Assembly (NCBI GenBank): GCA_965278945.1
Contig: OZ257128.1
Coordinates: forward strand, 620,001 to 684,000
Source of the DNA: UBA10649 sp965278945
Lineage (GTDB): Bacteria; Actinomycetota; Actinomycetes; S36-B12
DNA: 64,000 nt
Direction of reading: 5' to 3'
Position numbers and translations under genes: made by a program. Below the pieces are notes generated by a model. That model was not told the DNA's origin. It searched no databases and saw only the letters and a list, made by a program, of their open reading frames with translations. Positions 23,923-33,387 of this stretch are shown here, piece by piece; position 1 is the first letter of the stretch; each line of letters opens with the position of its first letter.

Positions 23923-25044
23923 ATGGACGCTGTCGCGAGCCGCCCCGACGAATGGGTGATCGCCAGCACTCATCGGATCGGCCACCGACTCCCGAACCTG
24001 GTCGTGCGCGGACTCGATGAGCGCGAGATCTTCGACTTCGCCCCGACTCTCGTCTGCGATCGCGTCCACTGGGACACGGTCGACGAGTTCGACGCCCGGA
24101 CTGTGCTTCCGGCACTCGGGCCTGACGCGTACACGCGGCAGTGGAGCGATGGCCAGCATCGGGTGTGGGTTCCCGCGGGCACCGGGCATGAGGCACGCGA
24201 AACGATCCGCGCGTGGTGCGCCGACCACGACATCGAGCCCGTGAACTTGCGCGTCGAGTCGAAGGTTGTCTTCCGCGACGTCGACCTGATTCCAGAGGGC
24301 CTGCTTCCCGAACTGGTTGCCGCGACCGTCGACTGGCTGTATCCGCGCAGCTATGCGATCCGCCGCAAGATCGTCGCCGACCTGGAGCTCGTCGAGGACG
24401 AGGACGTGCGTTCGATGATGTTCCTGTTCATCTACGACCACGTCGACCGCTTCGACTCCGGCCGGCAGGGCGCGAACGGAACGCTGAACTTCACCGCATT
24501 CATGATGGGCAAGCTGCGCACGTGGCCCCAGGACGCAGCGCGCACAGCGTATGGTCGCGCGATCGTGAGCGACCGCGTCGCCGTCAGTCGCGCCGCGGAG
24601 TCCATCGCCATCAACGAGATGCGATCGTCCACCGAGATCGATCGCGCGAACGCACTCGGCACCTCGGTCACGGATCTGCGTCGACGCGAGGCCGCGATCG
24701 CGACGTTGTCGAGTCTGCGCAACCACCAGTCGCTTGCCGTTGGCAGCCACGGTTCCGATGACATGGACACGGTGGAGGTGTCGAGCGACGTCGACGTCGA
24801 GGCCGACGCCACCAGCTATGACCACTGCGCAGCGATCACGCGGGCGGTGATGGCCGCGGTGAACGACCCGTCGGGCCGCGGTCGGCGCGCGCAGGATCCC
24901 CTCGCACTCGCTGCTGTCTACCTGTCGTTCTGGGAGGGTCTCTCACGCCCGCAGGTCGCCCGAGAACTCGAAGTGCTGCCGAAGACCGCGAATGCGGCGG
25001 TGAACCGCGTGCTCGAGCAGGTGAAGGCGGCGGATCTGCTGTGA
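23923..25044 (+). CDS. Divergent sigma-70-like factor
   Basis: 373 residues. Residues 100-230 carry a region 2-like block: VRSMMFLFIYDHVDRFD then NFTAFMMGKLRTW, compare LxxAxxRFDxxxG and FxTY/IR of sigma region 2. A region 3-like block follows (AESIAINEMRSSTEID and LGTSVTDLRRREAAI). The C-terminus has a region 4-like helix-turn-helix: FWEGLSRPQVARELEVLPKTANAAVNRVLEQVK. A 100-residue N-terminal domain has no match I know. It starts 2 bases after the preceding gene and overlaps the next by 4. It could be a specific sigma factor for pilus genes or a sigma-derived DNA-binding protein; region 2.4 residues are not clearly conserved. Confidence 0.6.
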   Translation: MDAVASRPDEWVIASTHRIGHRLPNLVVRGLDEREIFDFAPTLVCDRVHWDTVDEFDARTVLPALGPDAYTRQWSDGQHRVWVPAGTGHEARETIRAWCADHDIEPVNLRVESKVVFRDVDLIPEGLLPELVAATVDWLYPRSYAIRRKIVADLELVEDEDVRSMMFLFIYDHVDRFDSGRQGANGTLNFTAFMMGKLRTWPQDAARTAYGRAIVSDRVAVSRAAESIAINEMRSSTEIDRANALGTSVTDLRRREAAIATLSSLRNHQSLAVGSHGSDDMDTVEVSSDVDVEADATSYDHCAAITRAVMAAVNDPSGRGRRAQDPLALAAVYLSFWEGLSRPQVARELEVLPKTANAAVNRVLEQVKAADLL

Positions 25045-25766
25045 GCGTCGAACTCATCGAGCCACTGCCGTGGACCTATACGGATTCCCCGGGCGTGCTG
25101 CTGTGGACGTGGCTGACCCCGCACTTCGTCGCCCGGATCACGGGTGCGGAGGTCACTGACGATGACGCACCGGCCGATGACGGCCGTCGGCTGATTCGCT
25201 CCTATACGTGGGACGTGTCCGATCTGGTCCGCACGTCACAGGGGCTACCTAGGCCGCTCGTCAGCGGCGTGTCGTCGGACTTCGATGCAGCCGAGCTGAT
25301 GATCCGCGAGCACGTCGGCAAGTGCTACGACCCGCGCCTGGGCTATCGCAAGTTCTCCGGTCCGCTGGCCTACACCTTCATGCTCAGCACGGGTGAGACG
25401 GTCGACGTGAGCGAGTTCATCGGCACCAAGTGCGCGGTCACCGTTCTCATGCCCGACCGCAACGAACGCACGGTCACCGGCGACTTCGAGGTGACTCACT
25501 ACAAGTGGCGCATCGCTGCACCCGATCGGGTAATGGAGATTGTTCCCGAGCACGTCCTGCGGATCACGAACAGGTCCGAGGCTGCCGAACGCGCGGCGCT
25601 GATCATCCGCAGCGACCTGTACTCCGGGATCGGCCGGATGTACCGCGAGGATCCGCGGCCCGGATGCACGGGTCGACCGGGGTTCGTCGTGGGCACGGTC
25701 GACCATGCGGGCGCCCATCGATGCCCAGTTCATGAAGCGGGACTTCCCGAGCACCTACTTCGCTGA
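25041..25766 (+). CDS. Unrecognised protein in pilus accessory operon
   Basis: 241 residues from GTG 25041 (GTGA overlap with the sigma-like gene). No signal peptide or membrane helix. The sequence is beta-rich in the middle (FSGPLAYTFMLSTGETVDVSEFIG; VTVLMPDRNERTVTGDFEV), with three cysteines. I do not recognise the family. Coupling to the sigma-like factor and the next gene suggests a shared function in pilus control. Confidence 0.55.
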   Translation: MSVELIEPLPWTYTDSPGVLLWTWLTPHFVARITGAEVTDDDAPADDGRRLIRSYTWDVSDLVRTSQGLPRPLVSGVSSDFDAAELMIREHVGKCYDPRLGYRKFSGPLAYTFMLSTGETVDVSEFIGTKCAVTVLMPDRNERTVTGDFEVTHYKWRIAAPDRVMEIVPEHVLRITNRSEAAERAALIIRSDLYSGIGRMYREDPRPGCTGRPGFVVGTVDHAGAHRCPVHEAGLPEHLLR

Positions 25767-25797
25767 TAGACCTTTCGACGAACAGGAGGGAGATGCC

Positions 25798-26958
25798 ATG
25801 AGCCTCATGGCCCCACGTCGGCACGTTGAGGATTCCTCGGCGGCCGTCATCAACGACGAACTGGCCAGCGAGCTCTCCGCGCTGGGTGCGAAGGGGTTCA
25901 CCGGAGCCGTGGAGGTCCTCGACCGCGGCACCCGCAACCGCGCGCGCCTGTTCTTGTACGACGGCGGGCTGTACGCGATCGACCTCGAGGGCTACCCGCG
26001 CTCGGTCTTCGGGCGCCTGCGCACCTCCGGGGCATTCGCCTCGCGTACCGCCACCGAGCTCACCGCCCTCGCCGGCCTGGACGTCCCCGACCCCGCGGTG
26101 ATCACCCACGCTGTCGACGCAGGCTGGGTCTCGATCGACGAGCTCGCGAACGTGCACCAGGAGCTGCTGCTTGCCTCGCTCGGTGCCGTGCTCGCCCTGG
26201 CGAAGGTGAAGACGCGACCGCGCAAGGGCCAGACAAGCGCCGAGTTCTGCACGCTGCCGCTGCCGGTCGACCCGCTATTCGACACCGTGCGGATGCGCTC
26301 GGACCGACTGCAGGGGACGTGGGCGATGCTCGCCCCCGCCGTGGCGCCCGGCCAGGCCGTCCTCAGTCGCACGCTTGTTCCGCTCGACCGCACCGCCCTG
26401 ACCCCCGAGGTCCTTGCGCTTGCCGGCGCAGTCGACGGCGAGCGCTCTTTGGATGCAGTCGCGCACGCGCTCGGGCTCACCCGGGCCGAGGTCGTGCATG
26501 TCGCGTCCGCCCTCATCCGCTCGGGCATGGCCCGGGTCGAGGTCGACGTCCCCGAGGCGCCCGAACCGGCGCACTACCTCGTGCCCGAGGCATTCGGCTC
26601 CCACCGCGTCGTCGCTGTCGTCCCCGAGCGCGTGCCCGCGTTGAAGCAGACGCCGGCAAAGCCCGCAGAGCCGGAGGTTCCCGCCGCAGCCCCGGTTCTC
26701 GCCGTTGTCCCGCCCGCGATCGCGCCGCCGACGCTGCCGACCACGCTTCCGCTGCGTCCGGTCGGCGAGGTCGAGGAGCGCGAGCGCGGCCTGGAGAGCG
26801 CACGCGCCGACGTCGCGCGCCTGCACACGGAACTGCAGGCCTGCGTGCGAGCCGAGCAGGAGGCGATCAACGCGACAGCAGAGGTAAGCCAGAGGCTGCG
26901 CGACGCGCGAGTGATCCTCGCAACGCTGGAGATGACGGAATCCGTCGGGCTCTCCTGA
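25798..26958 (+). CDS. DUF4388/PATAN-like protein with C-terminal coiled coil
   Basis: 386 residues. ATG 25798 is preceded by AGGAGGGAG; the frame is open further upstream but overlaps the preceding gene. Residues 15-90 have the DUF4388/PATAN pattern (GFTGAVEVLDRG, ARLFLYDGGLYAIDLEG, FGRLRTSGAFA), a domain found in gliding, pilus and two-component proteins. A middle winged-helix-like segment (LDAVAHALGLTRAEVVHVASALIRSGMARVEV) follows. A proline-rich linker leads to a coiled coil (about 335-380). Function is probably regulatory or scaffold in pilus control. Confidence 0.6.
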   Translation: MSLMAPRRHVEDSSAAVINDELASELSALGAKGFTGAVEVLDRGTRNRARLFLYDGGLYAIDLEGYPRSVFGRLRTSGAFASRTATELTALAGLDVPDPAVITHAVDAGWVSIDELANVHQELLLASLGAVLALAKVKTRPRKGQTSAEFCTLPLPVDPLFDTVRMRSDRLQGTWAMLAPAVAPGQAVLSRTLVPLDRTALTPEVLALAGAVDGERSLDAVAHALGLTRAEVVHVASALIRSGMARVEVDVPEAPEPAHYLVPEAFGSHRVVAVVPERVPALKQTPAKPAEPEVPAAAPVLAVVPPAIAPPTLPTTLPLRPVGEVEERERGLESARADVARLHTELQACVRAEQEAINATAEVSQRLRDARVILATLEMTESVGLS

Positions 26959-26968
26959 CGGTGGCCCG

Positions 26969-27787
26969 ATGAGCGATGATGCGGCGCTGCTCGTCGTCTA
27001 CTACGTGCTGCTCGGTGGTCTTGGCCTGATCGTCGGGTCCTTCCTCAACGTCGTGATCTACCGCGTGCCGCTGGGCCTTTCCGTAGTCCGTCCACCCTCG
27101 TCATGCCCGTCCTGCCACCACCACATCGCGGCGCGCGACAACATCCCCGTGATCTCCTGGCTACTGCTTCGCGGCCGCTGCCGGTCGTGCGGGGCGCCCG
27201 TGTCGTCGCGATATCCGCTGGTCGAGGCAGCGACCGGGCTTGTTTGGCTCGGTCTGGGCTGGTGGGCGATCACCCATGGCGACGGTGGCATCGATCCGCT
27301 GCTGCCACTGCTGCTGGTCCTCGGCAGTGCGGGCGTCGCACTCGCACTCATCGACCTGGATCACCATCGACTTCCCGACGCGATCGTGATTCCCCTCTAT
27401 CCCGTGACGCTGGCCGGGCTGGTCTTCGCCGGGCTGCTCGACTCGCACTGGCCCCTGGTGCCGGCACTTTCCGGCGGCGCGCTGTGGCTGCTCCTGATCG
27501 GGGGCATCTGGCTGGCCACCGGCGGACGGGGCATGGGGTTCGGCGACGTGAAGCTCGCGCCAGTCCTCGGCGTGACTCTCGGGTGGGTCTCCTTCGGCTC
27601 GTCAGTCGTCGGCCTGTTCTCGGCGTTCATTCTCGGCTCGCTCGTCGGATTGATCCTCATGGTCACTGGGCGGGCGGGGCGGCGCAGCCACGTGCCATTC
27701 GGACCGTTCCTCCTCGCGGGATCGGCCATCGGCCTCGTGGTCGGCTCCGCAATAGCGGGGGCGTACGCGGACTGGATCGGTGGCTGA
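26969..27787 (+). CDS. pilD: Prepilin peptidase / N-methyltransferase (type IV)
   Basis: 272 residues, polytopic. The zinc-binding tetracysteine is at C46, C49, C71 and C74 (CPSC and CRSC). Catalytic aspartates are in LIDLDHHRLPD and GMGFGDVKL, the TFPP signature of aspartyl prepilin peptidases. Seven to eight membrane helices follow the usual PilD layout. It should cleave the leaders of the pilins at 6447, 7838 and 22855 and methylate the new N-terminus. It follows the DUF4388-like gene by 10 bases. Confidence 0.95.
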   Translation: MSDDAALLVVYYVLLGGLGLIVGSFLNVVIYRVPLGLSVVRPPSSCPSCHHHIAARDNIPVISWLLLRGRCRSCGAPVSSRYPLVEAATGLVWLGLGWWAITHGDGGIDPLLPLLLVLGSAGVALALIDLDHHRLPDAIVIPLYPVTLAGLVFAGLLDSHWPLVPALSGGALWLLLIGGIWLATGGRGMGFGDVKLAPVLGVTLGWVSFGSSVVGLFSAFILGSLVGLILMVTGRAGRRSHVPFGPFLLAGSAIGLVVGSAIAGAYADWIGG

Positions 27788-27883
27788 CCTCTTGGTCCTG
27801 CGAAGAGGCGCGAGTCTGGAAGATCCTGCCGATACTCCCTGTACCGACCTCGCTGAGGCTCGGCGGCGGCCAGGAGGAGACGA

Positions 27884-28294
27884 ATGATGCGCGCGTGGGT
27901 TGAAGCCGATGACCAAGACCGCGAGTTCCTCGTCAGGACCGGCACCGGCCTCGTGACCGCGGTCGTCCCCGTTGGCATCGTCGGACCGGACAACGCGCAC
28001 ACCTTCTATCGAGTCGAGATCTACTGCGATGCGCCCGGCGGACGGCCCGGAGCGATCCGGTACAGCGTGCATCCAGTGGTCGCCGCCGACGACGAACTGT
28101 TCGAGGTCGCGTCGGGCGCGCAGAAGGACATGTGGCCCGTCGTCTGGTCGGCGCAATGGCATCGTCACGACTGGATTCCCGTGGACCTGCCGGTGAGCTC
28201 GCTCAATCTCGCAACCGACGCGCGCTGCATACTCGCCGCCCTCGATCGCATCGTCGCTCCCGAGCTGGCCACGATCTTGGACCGATCCGAGTGA
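27884..28294 (+). CDS. Unrecognised protein in pilus accessory operon
   Basis: 136 residues, ATG 27884 with GGAGGAG upstream. Probably a soluble alpha/beta protein (FYRVEIYCDAPGGRPGAIRYSV, VVWSAQWHRHDW). No known motif. It overlaps the next gene by 4 bases. Confidence 0.55.
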   Translation: MMRAWVEADDQDREFLVRTGTGLVTAVVPVGIVGPDNAHTFYRVEIYCDAPGGRPGAIRYSVHPVVAADDELFEVASGAQKDMWPVVWSAQWHRHDWIPVDLPVSSLNLATDARCILAALDRIVAPELATILDRSE

Positions 28295-28674
28295 CCGGCG
28301 ACGACATTGGGCTGAGCTTCTTCACCGAGCAGACGCCGCCACGCCCGCCCGCCAATGTCTCGGCGTTCGGCCCGGTCGACCAGGACGCACTGATCGCCCG
28401 TATCGACGCGGTCGAGGAGGACGACCTCACGAGCTCCTTCTTCGGGGACTCGATCCTCGACGTGGAGAACGCGGCGACGCGCGCCTTCGATATCGGCATC
28501 CGAATGCATCACCCGTCGACGCCGTCGGCGAGCGCAGCAGAGCCGATGACGACGGTGGGCATCGATGCGAGCCCGGCGCTTGCCGCCGATCCGATCGAGG
28601 AGCCGATGGTCGGTGGTGTCGCGGAGGGATCGCGGACCGCCTTCATCCTCGGCGGCCCGGCCGGACTCTCGTAG
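28291..28674 (+). CDS. Small low-complexity hypothetical protein
   Basis: 127 residues from GTG 28291 (GTGA overlap with the previous stop). Acidic and Ala/Pro-rich, probably disordered, with no domain recognised. Its position between pilus genes is the only clue. Confidence 0.5.
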   Translation: MTGDDIGLSFFTEQTPPRPPANVSAFGPVDQDALIARIDAVEEDDLTSSFFGDSILDVENAATRAFDIGIRMHHPSTPSASAAEPMTTVGIDASPALAADPIEEPMVGGVAEGSRTAFILGGPAGLS

Positions 28675-28713
28675 CTCCTGAACCGCCCGATTGCTGACGC
28701 TACAGTTGCCAAT

Positions 28714-30267
28714 GTGACTAGAGAGGCTGACGAGGTGCCTGCTTCCCCGCGGGTCATCGTGGTCGCCGAGCGGCCGCTGAGTGACCTCCTGAGTGAGTCC
28801 GGCGTGGACTGGGTCGTGCAGGAACGGCAGCCCAGCGTGGCCGCGATGTGGGACGCGCTATCCGGCGGTCGCCTCGACCAGCAGTCCCGCGTCCTGGTCT
28901 TCTCCGACTCGCTCATGCTCGGTACCACGGGCGCCGACGGCGAGCTCGAGCAGACGGCCCGAGCGATCGTCGCGATGGCCAATGCCGGCGCGTTCGTCTT
29001 CGTCGCCAACTGGCGACCCGATGGCATGGACGATCTGCAGCCGCTGATCGACAGTGCCGCCGCGGTTCAGGGCCTTGACTCGGCAGCACTCGTCTTCCAC
29101 GTCCTGCCGATGCACAAGGGAGGTCGCGCGGTTCTCGAGACGTTCCGGCAGGTGCTCGGTTCGGAGGTGTCATTCCCTGGCGTTCTTCCTGCTCGCGTGG
29201 ACGCTCCCATCGCGCGGGAAATCGCCGCGGCTGCCTCGGGATGGCAGCCGACCCTCAGCGCCGCGTCGTCACGGCGGCCCGACCTGCCGCCGATCGGCGG
29301 GCTTCCGGCGATGCCGCCGCCCAGCACCGTGGTCGACTCGACCTTGAACCTTCCGTCCGCCGCGTCGCAGGAGCTGCTCTCGCGCCCGAAGGTGCCTGGC
29401 CAGGTCACGATCACCGTGACGTCGAGCAAGGGCGGCTCAGGCAAGTCGACTGCATCGATCCTGCTCGCGGGGTCGATCGCCCGCGCATCGCGCGACGCGG
29501 GTCATCCGCTGTCGGTATGCCTCGTCGACCTCGACACCCGCGACGGCCAGGTCGCCTCGCTCATCGGAAAGTTCATGCCGACCGCGCTGAACATTCGCGT
29601 GCAGCCGGTCTGGGACGAGGAGCGCATCCGTCGCAACCTGGTCCATGCACCCGGCCTGGGAATCGACACACTCCTGGCGCCGATCAGGCCGCGAACCGCG
29701 GACACCGTCGGCCCGGACTTCTACCGGACGATCATCCGCAGCCTGCAGCGCATGTTCGACGTCGTGATCATGGACACGAGCGTTCAGTACCTCGATCCGC
29801 TCATTGCCCAGGTTGCGCTGCCGGAGGCGGAGGAGGTCATCTTCGTCACGACCCTCGCGTCGACCGCCGTGCAGGGCATGGCGCGTGCGCTTCGTGAGAT
29901 CACCGCTCCTGTCGACGAGTCGGGGCTGGGAATCCCGCGCGAGAAGATCGGCATCCTGGTCAACCAGTCGGTCGCCAACGTCGGCATGGAGCGCGACCAG
30001 GTGCTCGCCGCAGGCCTGGGCGTGCCGGTCGTCGGCGTGATCCCGCTCGCGACGAAGGACGTGCTGACCGCGACCAACCTCAACCGGATGCACTCCCTTC
30101 TCGATCACCCGCTGATCGGGCCGGCTTACAACGAACTGGCGAAGGCCTGCCTGCCTGGTCGCACGCTCGCGACCTGGCGACCGCTCGAGGAGCCCATCAC
30201 CGAGGTGCCGTTGTCTCCTGACCTGCTCGACGACGCCAGCCGTCGACGCGGCCTGTTCAGGAGATAG
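28714..30267 (+). CDS. CpaE/MinD-like ATPase
   Basis: 517 residues from GTG 28714. An N-terminal receiver-like domain (residues 10-140) and a proline-rich linker lead to a ParA/MinD ATPase: deviant Walker A SSKGGSGKST at about residue 242, CLVDLDTRDGQVASL (A' motif) and FDVVIMDTS (Walker B). CpaE-type ATPases position pilus machines at cell poles or the membrane. Its place in a type IV pilus operon suggests spatial control of this machine. Typical length is 350-520. Confidence 0.8.
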   Translation: MTREADEVPASPRVIVVAERPLSDLLSESGVDWVVQERQPSVAAMWDALSGGRLDQQSRVLVFSDSLMLGTTGADGELEQTARAIVAMANAGAFVFVANWRPDGMDDLQPLIDSAAAVQGLDSAALVFHVLPMHKGGRAVLETFRQVLGSEVSFPGVLPARVDAPIAREIAAAASGWQPTLSAASSRRPDLPPIGGLPAMPPPSTVVDSTLNLPSAASQELLSRPKVPGQVTITVTSSKGGSGKSTASILLAGSIARASRDAGHPLSVCLVDLDTRDGQVASLIGKFMPTALNIRVQPVWDEERIRRNLVHAPGLGIDTLLAPIRPRTADTVGPDFYRTIIRSLQRMFDVVIMDTSVQYLDPLIAQVALPEAEEVIFVTTLASTAVQGMARALREITAPVDESGLGIPREKIGILVNQSVANVGMERDQVLAAGLGVPVVGVIPLATKDVLTATNLNRMHSLLDHPLIGPAYNELAKACLPGRTLATWRPLEEPITEVPLSPDLLDDASRRRGLFRR

Positions 30268-30286
30268 CGACGATGGACGGTCGACG

Positions 30287-30691
30287 ATGACCACCGCACG
30301 TGAGTCGATCGCGTCCGCCTCGTACGCGTTGTTCGCTCTAGAGCAGCCGATCTCGCTCTTCGAACTCGCCGCCGCGGCCCGCGATTCGCGCTTCCCGCTT
30401 GCTGCGACGCTGACGCCCGGCTGGTTCGCGGCTGCCGCGCAGGACGACTACAGCCTGCTCGACACCGCACCCGAGCTACTCGTGCTGCCGCGTGATCTGG
30501 AGACGGCTGCGCAGGTCGACGTCACCGGCATCGACCTGATTCACGTCTATGCGCCCGAACTCGCGCCCGACGCGCCACGACCGGTGGTCGTCGCGGCAGC
30601 GCCGGCCCCCGAGCCAGAGCCCGAGCCCGACATGCCGAGCACGTCGACGCAGCTCGGACTGCTGAAGGAGCTGTCGAACCTCGACGGCTGA
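30287..30691 (+). CDS. Unrecognised protein ending the pilus accessory operon
   Basis: 134 residues from ATG 30287, 19 bases after the CpaE-like gene. Helical N-terminus (SIASASYALFALEQPISLFELAAA), then a Pro/Glu-rich tail. It ends facing valS with no spacer (stop 30691 against the valS stop at 30693). Family not known. Confidence 0.5.
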   Translation: MTTARESIASASYALFALEQPISLFELAAAARDSRFPLAATLTPGWFAAAAQDDYSLLDTAPELLVLPRDLETAAQVDVTGIDLIHVYAPELAPDAPRPVVVAAAPAPEPEPEPDMPSTSTQLGLLKELSNLDG

Positions 30692-30692
30692 A

Positions 30693-33251
30693 CTACACCT
30701 CGGCGAGAACGACGCTGACATCGATCGGTCCGTCGCCTTCGACGAACGTGAGATCCGCAATGCGTCCAACCGCCGTGAGATCCGCTGCGGCCGACTGCAG
30801 GCGCGCGACCTGATCGGCTGACGCGGTGATGACCGCGGTGGCGACATCGGCGCGCATGGATGCCTTGGCCTCGGACTTCACCTTGCGCACGAGCGTGAGC
30901 ACCGCGGCGGCGTCATCGACCAGCGCAGCATCAGCATCGCCCGCGAGCGTGGCAAGTGCCGCGTGGTCCGGCCACGGACTGCGATGGATCGAGCCCTCCT
31001 GCCACCACGACCACACTTCCTCGGTCGTGAACGGGAGCACCGGTGCGAACAGCCGGAGCTGCACGCTCAGCGCTGTGGCGAGCGTGGCCTTGGCCGACGC
31101 GGCCGCGGCCTCGCCCTGCGCTCCATAAGCGCGGTCCTTGACCAGTTCCACGTAGTCATCGGTGAAGTTCCAGAAGAACGCCTCGGCGACCTCGAGGGCC
31201 TTCGCGTACTGGTATCCCTCGAATGCCTCGGTGGCCTGACGGACCACGTCGGCAAGCCGCGCGAGCAGTGCTCGATCGAGGGGGTGCGTCACCGCCGCGT
31301 CGTCGATCGTGGATCCGTGACCGAGCACGAACTTGCTCGCGTTGAGCACCTTGATCGCCAGGCGGCGGCCGTTCTTCATCTGGCCGACGTCGAACGCCGT
31401 GTCGGTGCCGGGGCGTCCGCTCGCGGCCCAGTAGCGCAGTGCGTCGGAGCTGTGCTCCTCGAGCAGGTCCATCGGCGTGACGACATTGCCCTTGGACTTG
31501 CTCATCTTCTTGCGGTCCGGATCGAGGATCCATCCGGAGATCGCTGCGTTCGACCACGGCACGCAGTCGTTCTCCAGGTGCGAGCGCACGACGGACGAGA
31601 ACAGCCAGGTGCGGATGATGTCGTGTCCCTGGGGGCGAAGGTCCATCGGGAAGACTCGCTCCCACAAGTCGGTGTCGCGCTCCCAGCCTCCGACGATCTG
31701 CGGGGTGAGCGAGCTCGTCGCCCACGTGTCCATGACATCGGGATCGCCCATGAAGCCACCGGCGACGCCGCGCTGATCGGCCGTGTAGCCGGGCGGGACG
31801 TCGCTGCTCGGGTCCATCGGCAGCGTGTTCTCGTCGGGCACGAGCGGCTGGTCGTAGACGGGATTGCCTGCGGCGTCGATGGGGTACCAGAGCGGCAGGG
31901 GCACGCCGAAGAAGCGCTGACGCGAGATGAGCCAGTCGCCGTTGAGGCCCTCGACCCAGTTCTCGTAGCGCACGCGCATGTGCGCGGGGTGCCAGGTGAT
32001 CTCGCTGCCGCGGGCGACGAGCTTCGCGCGGAGCTCGGGGTCGCGGCCGCCGTTGGCGATGTACCACTGGCGGGTGGTGACGATCTCGAGCGGCTTGTCG
32101 CCTCGCTCGTAGAACTTCACTGGATGCGTGATCTGCTTCGGCTCGCCGACGAGGTCGCCGCTCGCGGTGAGGATCTCGGCCATACGCTCCTTCGCGGTAT
32201 GGCTCGTGGCGCCGGCGATCGCGGCGTAGGCCTCGCGCGCGGTGTCCGTGACGATCCATTCGGGGACCTCGGGGATGATCCGCCCGTCCCAGCCGATGAT
32301 CGGACGCGTAGGCAGTTGCAGTTCGCGCCACCACGTCACGTCGTTGAGATCGCCGAAGGTGCAGATCATCGCGATGCCCGAACCCTTGTCGGGGTCGGCA
32401 AGGGCGTGCGCGAGGACGGGCACTTCGACGTCGAAGATCGGCGTGCGGACCGTCGAGCCGAACAGCGGCTGGTAGCGCTCGTCATCGGGATGCGCGACAA
32501 GCGCGACGCATGCGGCCAGCAGCTCGGGCCTGGTCGTCTCGATGAACACCTTTGTCGACGGATCGGCGGAGGAGGGAAAGCCGATGCGGTGGTACGCGCC
32601 CGGGCGTTCGCGATCCTCGAGCTCGGCCTGCGCGACGGCGGTGCGATACGTGACATCCCACAGCGTCGGGGCTTCCGACTGGTACGCCTCGCCTCGCGCC
32701 AGGTTGCGCAGGAACCCGAGCTGGCTGACGCGCTGGGAGTTGGCGTCGATCGTCTGGTACGTCTGCGTCCAGTCGACCGAGAGGCCGACCCGACGCCACA
32801 CCGACTCGAAGATCGCCTCGTCCTCGACCGTCAGCTTCAGGCACAGCTCGACGAAGTTCCGGCGCGAGATCGGGATCTGGCGCTTCGGGTCAGGCTCGGC
32901 CGGGGGAGTGAAATCGGCTTCGTACCGCAGGCTCGGGTCGCAGCGGACGCCGTAGTAGTTCTGCACGCGGCGCTCGGTCGGAAGCCCGTTGTCGTCCCAG
33001 CCGATCGGATAGAACACCTCGCGACCGGACATGCGCTGGAACCGCGCGATGCAGTCGGTGTGCGTGTACGAGAAGACATGTCCCATGTGCAGCGATCCGC
33101 TGGCGGTCGGCGGGGGAGTGTCGATCGAGAAGACCTGCGCTCGTGACTTCGTCCGGTCGAAGAGATAGGTGCCCTGCTCCTCCCATACGGCAGCCCATTT
33201 GTCCTCGATGCCTTCGAGGGTGGGCTTGTCGGGCAGGAGGTTCGCGGTCAT
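30693..33251 (-). CDS. valS: Valyl-tRNA synthetase
   Basis: 852 residues. ATG 33251 starts MTANLLPDKPTLEGIEDKW. The HIGH-type signature is SGSLHMGH near residue 57; the KMSKS loop is KKMSKSKGN near residue 582. A CP1 editing domain lies between them, and the anticodon-binding and C-terminal domains follow. It charges tRNA-Val with valine and edits threonine. The length is normal and the gene reads through with no frameshift. It converges on the pilus accessory operon. Confidence 0.97.
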   Translation of the reverse strand: MTANLLPDKPTLEGIEDKWAAVWEEQGTYLFDRTKSRAQVFSIDTPPPTASGSLHMGHVFSYTHTDCIARFQRMSGREVFYPIGWDDNGLPTERRVQNYYGVRCDPSLRYEADFTPPAEPDPKRQIPISRRNFVELCLKLTVEDEAIFESVWRRVGLSVDWTQTYQTIDANSQRVSQLGFLRNLARGEAYQSEAPTLWDVTYRTAVAQAELEDRERPGAYHRIGFPSSADPSTKVFIETTRPELLAACVALVAHPDDERYQPLFGSTVRTPIFDVEVPVLAHALADPDKGSGIAMICTFGDLNDVTWWRELQLPTRPIIGWDGRIIPEVPEWIVTDTAREAYAAIAGATSHTAKERMAEILTASGDLVGEPKQITHPVKFYERGDKPLEIVTTRQWYIANGGRDPELRAKLVARGSEITWHPAHMRVRYENWVEGLNGDWLISRQRFFGVPLPLWYPIDAAGNPVYDQPLVPDENTLPMDPSSDVPPGYTADQRGVAGGFMGDPDVMDTWATSSLTPQIVGGWERDTDLWERVFPMDLRPQGHDIIRTWLFSSVVRSHLENDCVPWSNAAISGWILDPDRKKMSKSKGNVVTPMDLLEEHSSDALRYWAASGRPGTDTAFDVGQMKNGRRLAIKVLNASKFVLGHGSTIDDAAVTHPLDRALLARLADVVRQATEAFEGYQYAKALEVAEAFFWNFTDDYVELVKDRAYGAQGEAAAASAKATLATALSVQLRLFAPVLPFTTEEVWSWWQEGSIHRSPWPDHAALATLAGDADAALVDDAAAVLTLVRKVKSEAKASMRADVATAVITASADQVARLQSAAADLTAVGRIADLTFVEGDGPIDVSVVLAEV

Positions 33252-33303
33252 GGGGCAGGAGTCTATTTGGGCTCGTGAAGGGCCAGAACCACCCCGCACG
33301 CCC

Positions 33304-33366
33304 CGCCGACCTTGAGGTTGGCGTGGCTCTGACGTGGCGTTTCCCACGCCAACCTCAAGGTCGGCG
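33304..33366. repeat. Family B palindrome (hairpin)
   Basis: Perfect 23-base stem CGCCGACCTTGAGGTTGGCG plus TGG and its complement, around a 17-base loop. Located between the valS start and the end of the PPOX-like gene. The inner arm (GGCGTGG) is shared with the hairpin at 38124. Confidence 0.92.
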
Positions 33367-33387
33367 GGCAGCGGCGGTTGGGCCGGA

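Noticed and set aside
30963..33146. 727-codon plus-strand frame opposite valS
   Set aside because: valS on the minus strand has intact synthetase signatures; the plus frame has none.
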